Both the position numbers and the translations under genes were made by a program. From Pseudomonas sp. dw_358 (GTDB taxonomy: Bacteria; Pseudomonadota; Gammaproteobacteria; Pseudomonadales; Pseudomonadaceae): a stretch of DNA of 64,000 nucleotides. Each line of letters starts with the position of its first letter. Position 1 is the stretch's first letter. The notes beneath the pieces were generated by a model. The model saw only the letters and a program-made list of their open reading frames with translations. It had not been told where the DNA came from and made no database searches. Positions 63,650-64,000 of the stretch are shown here, in pieces. The stretch is taken from positions 62,001 through 126,000 of the forward strand of contig NZ_JAAVUX010000001.1 of NCBI RefSeq assembly GCF_018449655.1, read 5' to 3'.

Positions 63650-64000
63650 TCACGCTGGGCCCCGCCCCACAAACACATCCGCCAACAACTGCCCCCGTGG
63701 CAGCCCCGCCAGAAACAATCGCCGCGAAAAACTCTCGACACTGGACGGCGAACCGCACACCAGGGCCATGGTCTGCCGCGACTGTAATCGCAACGCCCCC
63801 AGCGCAGCAGGCAACTCGGCCGGCGTCAACAATTCCACTTGCAACTGCGGCCATGCCTCGGCCAGCGCTTCAAGTTCCTCCCGCAAATAATGCCCATCGC
63901 TGTCCCGCGCCAGGTGCAGCAAGCGAATCGCGCCCTGATGTTCTGCTTCCAGGGCTTCGCGCAGCACCCCCCATAGTGGCGCCAGGCCAGTGCCGGCAGC
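63650..64000 (-). CDS. Ferredoxin/flavodoxin reductase-type oxidoreductase (5' truncated)
   Basis: Only the last 116 codons are inside the window. They begin with AAGTGLAPLWGVLREAL, the NAD(P)H-binding glycine-rich motif of ferredoxin-NADP reductase-like proteins. LLHLARDSDGHYLREELEAL and ALVCGSPSSVESFSRRLFLAG follow, which fit the nucleotide-binding half (FNR family, here probably preceded by a FAD domain and possibly a 2Fe-2S domain outside the window). From memory, a ferredoxin reductase also lies near pykA in P. aeruginosa. Confidence 0.8.
   Translation of the reverse strand, partial: AAGTGLAPLWGVLREALEAEHQGAIRLLHLARDSDGHYLREELEALAEAWPQLQVELLTPAELPAALGALRLQSRQTMALVCGSPSSVESFSRRLFLAGLPRGQLLADVFVGRGPA

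Overview
The window is a stretch of Pseudomonas chromosome, most likely from the P. fluorescens/P. putida side of the genus. This rests on GC-rich coding, mvaT, a ttgABC/ttgR (emh) efflux locus next to pcaRKFTBDC, phaG, a cobalamin-riboswitch/cbtBA unit, several CCGAGC/GCTCGG REP palindromes, and two probable sigma-28 (FliA) promoters in front of chemoreceptor genes. I see no prophage, insertion sequence, CRISPR array or rRNA. There is one tRNA, tRNA-Gly(CCC).

Layout. 0-7.7 kb: tail of an MFS gene, a Cache-GGDEF diguanylate cyclase coupled to a cysteine-rich CWC protein, rsuA-type pseudouridine synthase, phaG, tRNA-Gly, metE, then a cobalamin riboswitch driving cbtB-cbtA cobalt uptake. 7.8-22 kb: a soluble FIST-domain chemoreceptor, an orphan WecG/TagA glycosyltransferase with a small exported protein, a four-helix-bundle chemoreceptor, glpQ, a SIR2-like DUF4917 protein, an RNA-type methyltransferase, bglX and a Cache chemoreceptor. 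22-28.3 kb: flavin reductase, an ABM monooxygenase opposite an AraC regulator across an intergenic region rich in inverted repeats, pobR/pobA, and a DHA2 drug exporter. 28.4-35.1 kb: ttgR and ttgABC. 35.4-44.8 kb: an OprD-type porin convergent with pcaR-K-F-T-B-D-C, with PcaR-like boxes in front of pcaR, pcaK and pcaF. 44.8-64 kb: a structured leader and small gene, a Pit phosphate transporter, a HerA-like ATPase, a PctA-type amino-acid chemoreceptor, purU, mvaT, sbcB, the six-gene RDD/SpoIIM/DUF4129/DUF4350/MoxR/DUF58 operon, a PilZ protein, a lipoprotein, pyruvate kinase and a truncated ferredoxin reductase.

How it works together. PobA makes protocatechuate from 4-hydroxybenzoate. PcaK, PcaT and possibly the porin handle uptake of the aromatic acid and of downstream dicarboxylates. 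PcaB, PcaC, PcaD and PcaF carry out later steps of the beta-ketoadipate pathway (pcaGH and pcaIJ are not in the window). TtgABC and the DHA2 exporter lie between the pob and pca genes, so aromatic catabolism and solvent/drug efflux are physically linked. metE (B12-independent methionine synthesis) sits directly upstream of the B12 riboswitch that should control cobalt uptake.

The least explained parts are the interlocked MoxR/DUF58 operon, the SIR2-like DUF4917 gene, the FIST chemoreceptor, the leader with mutually exclusive hairpins at about 45.1 kb, and several inverted repeats in the 23.3-35.3 kb region with no assigned regulator.
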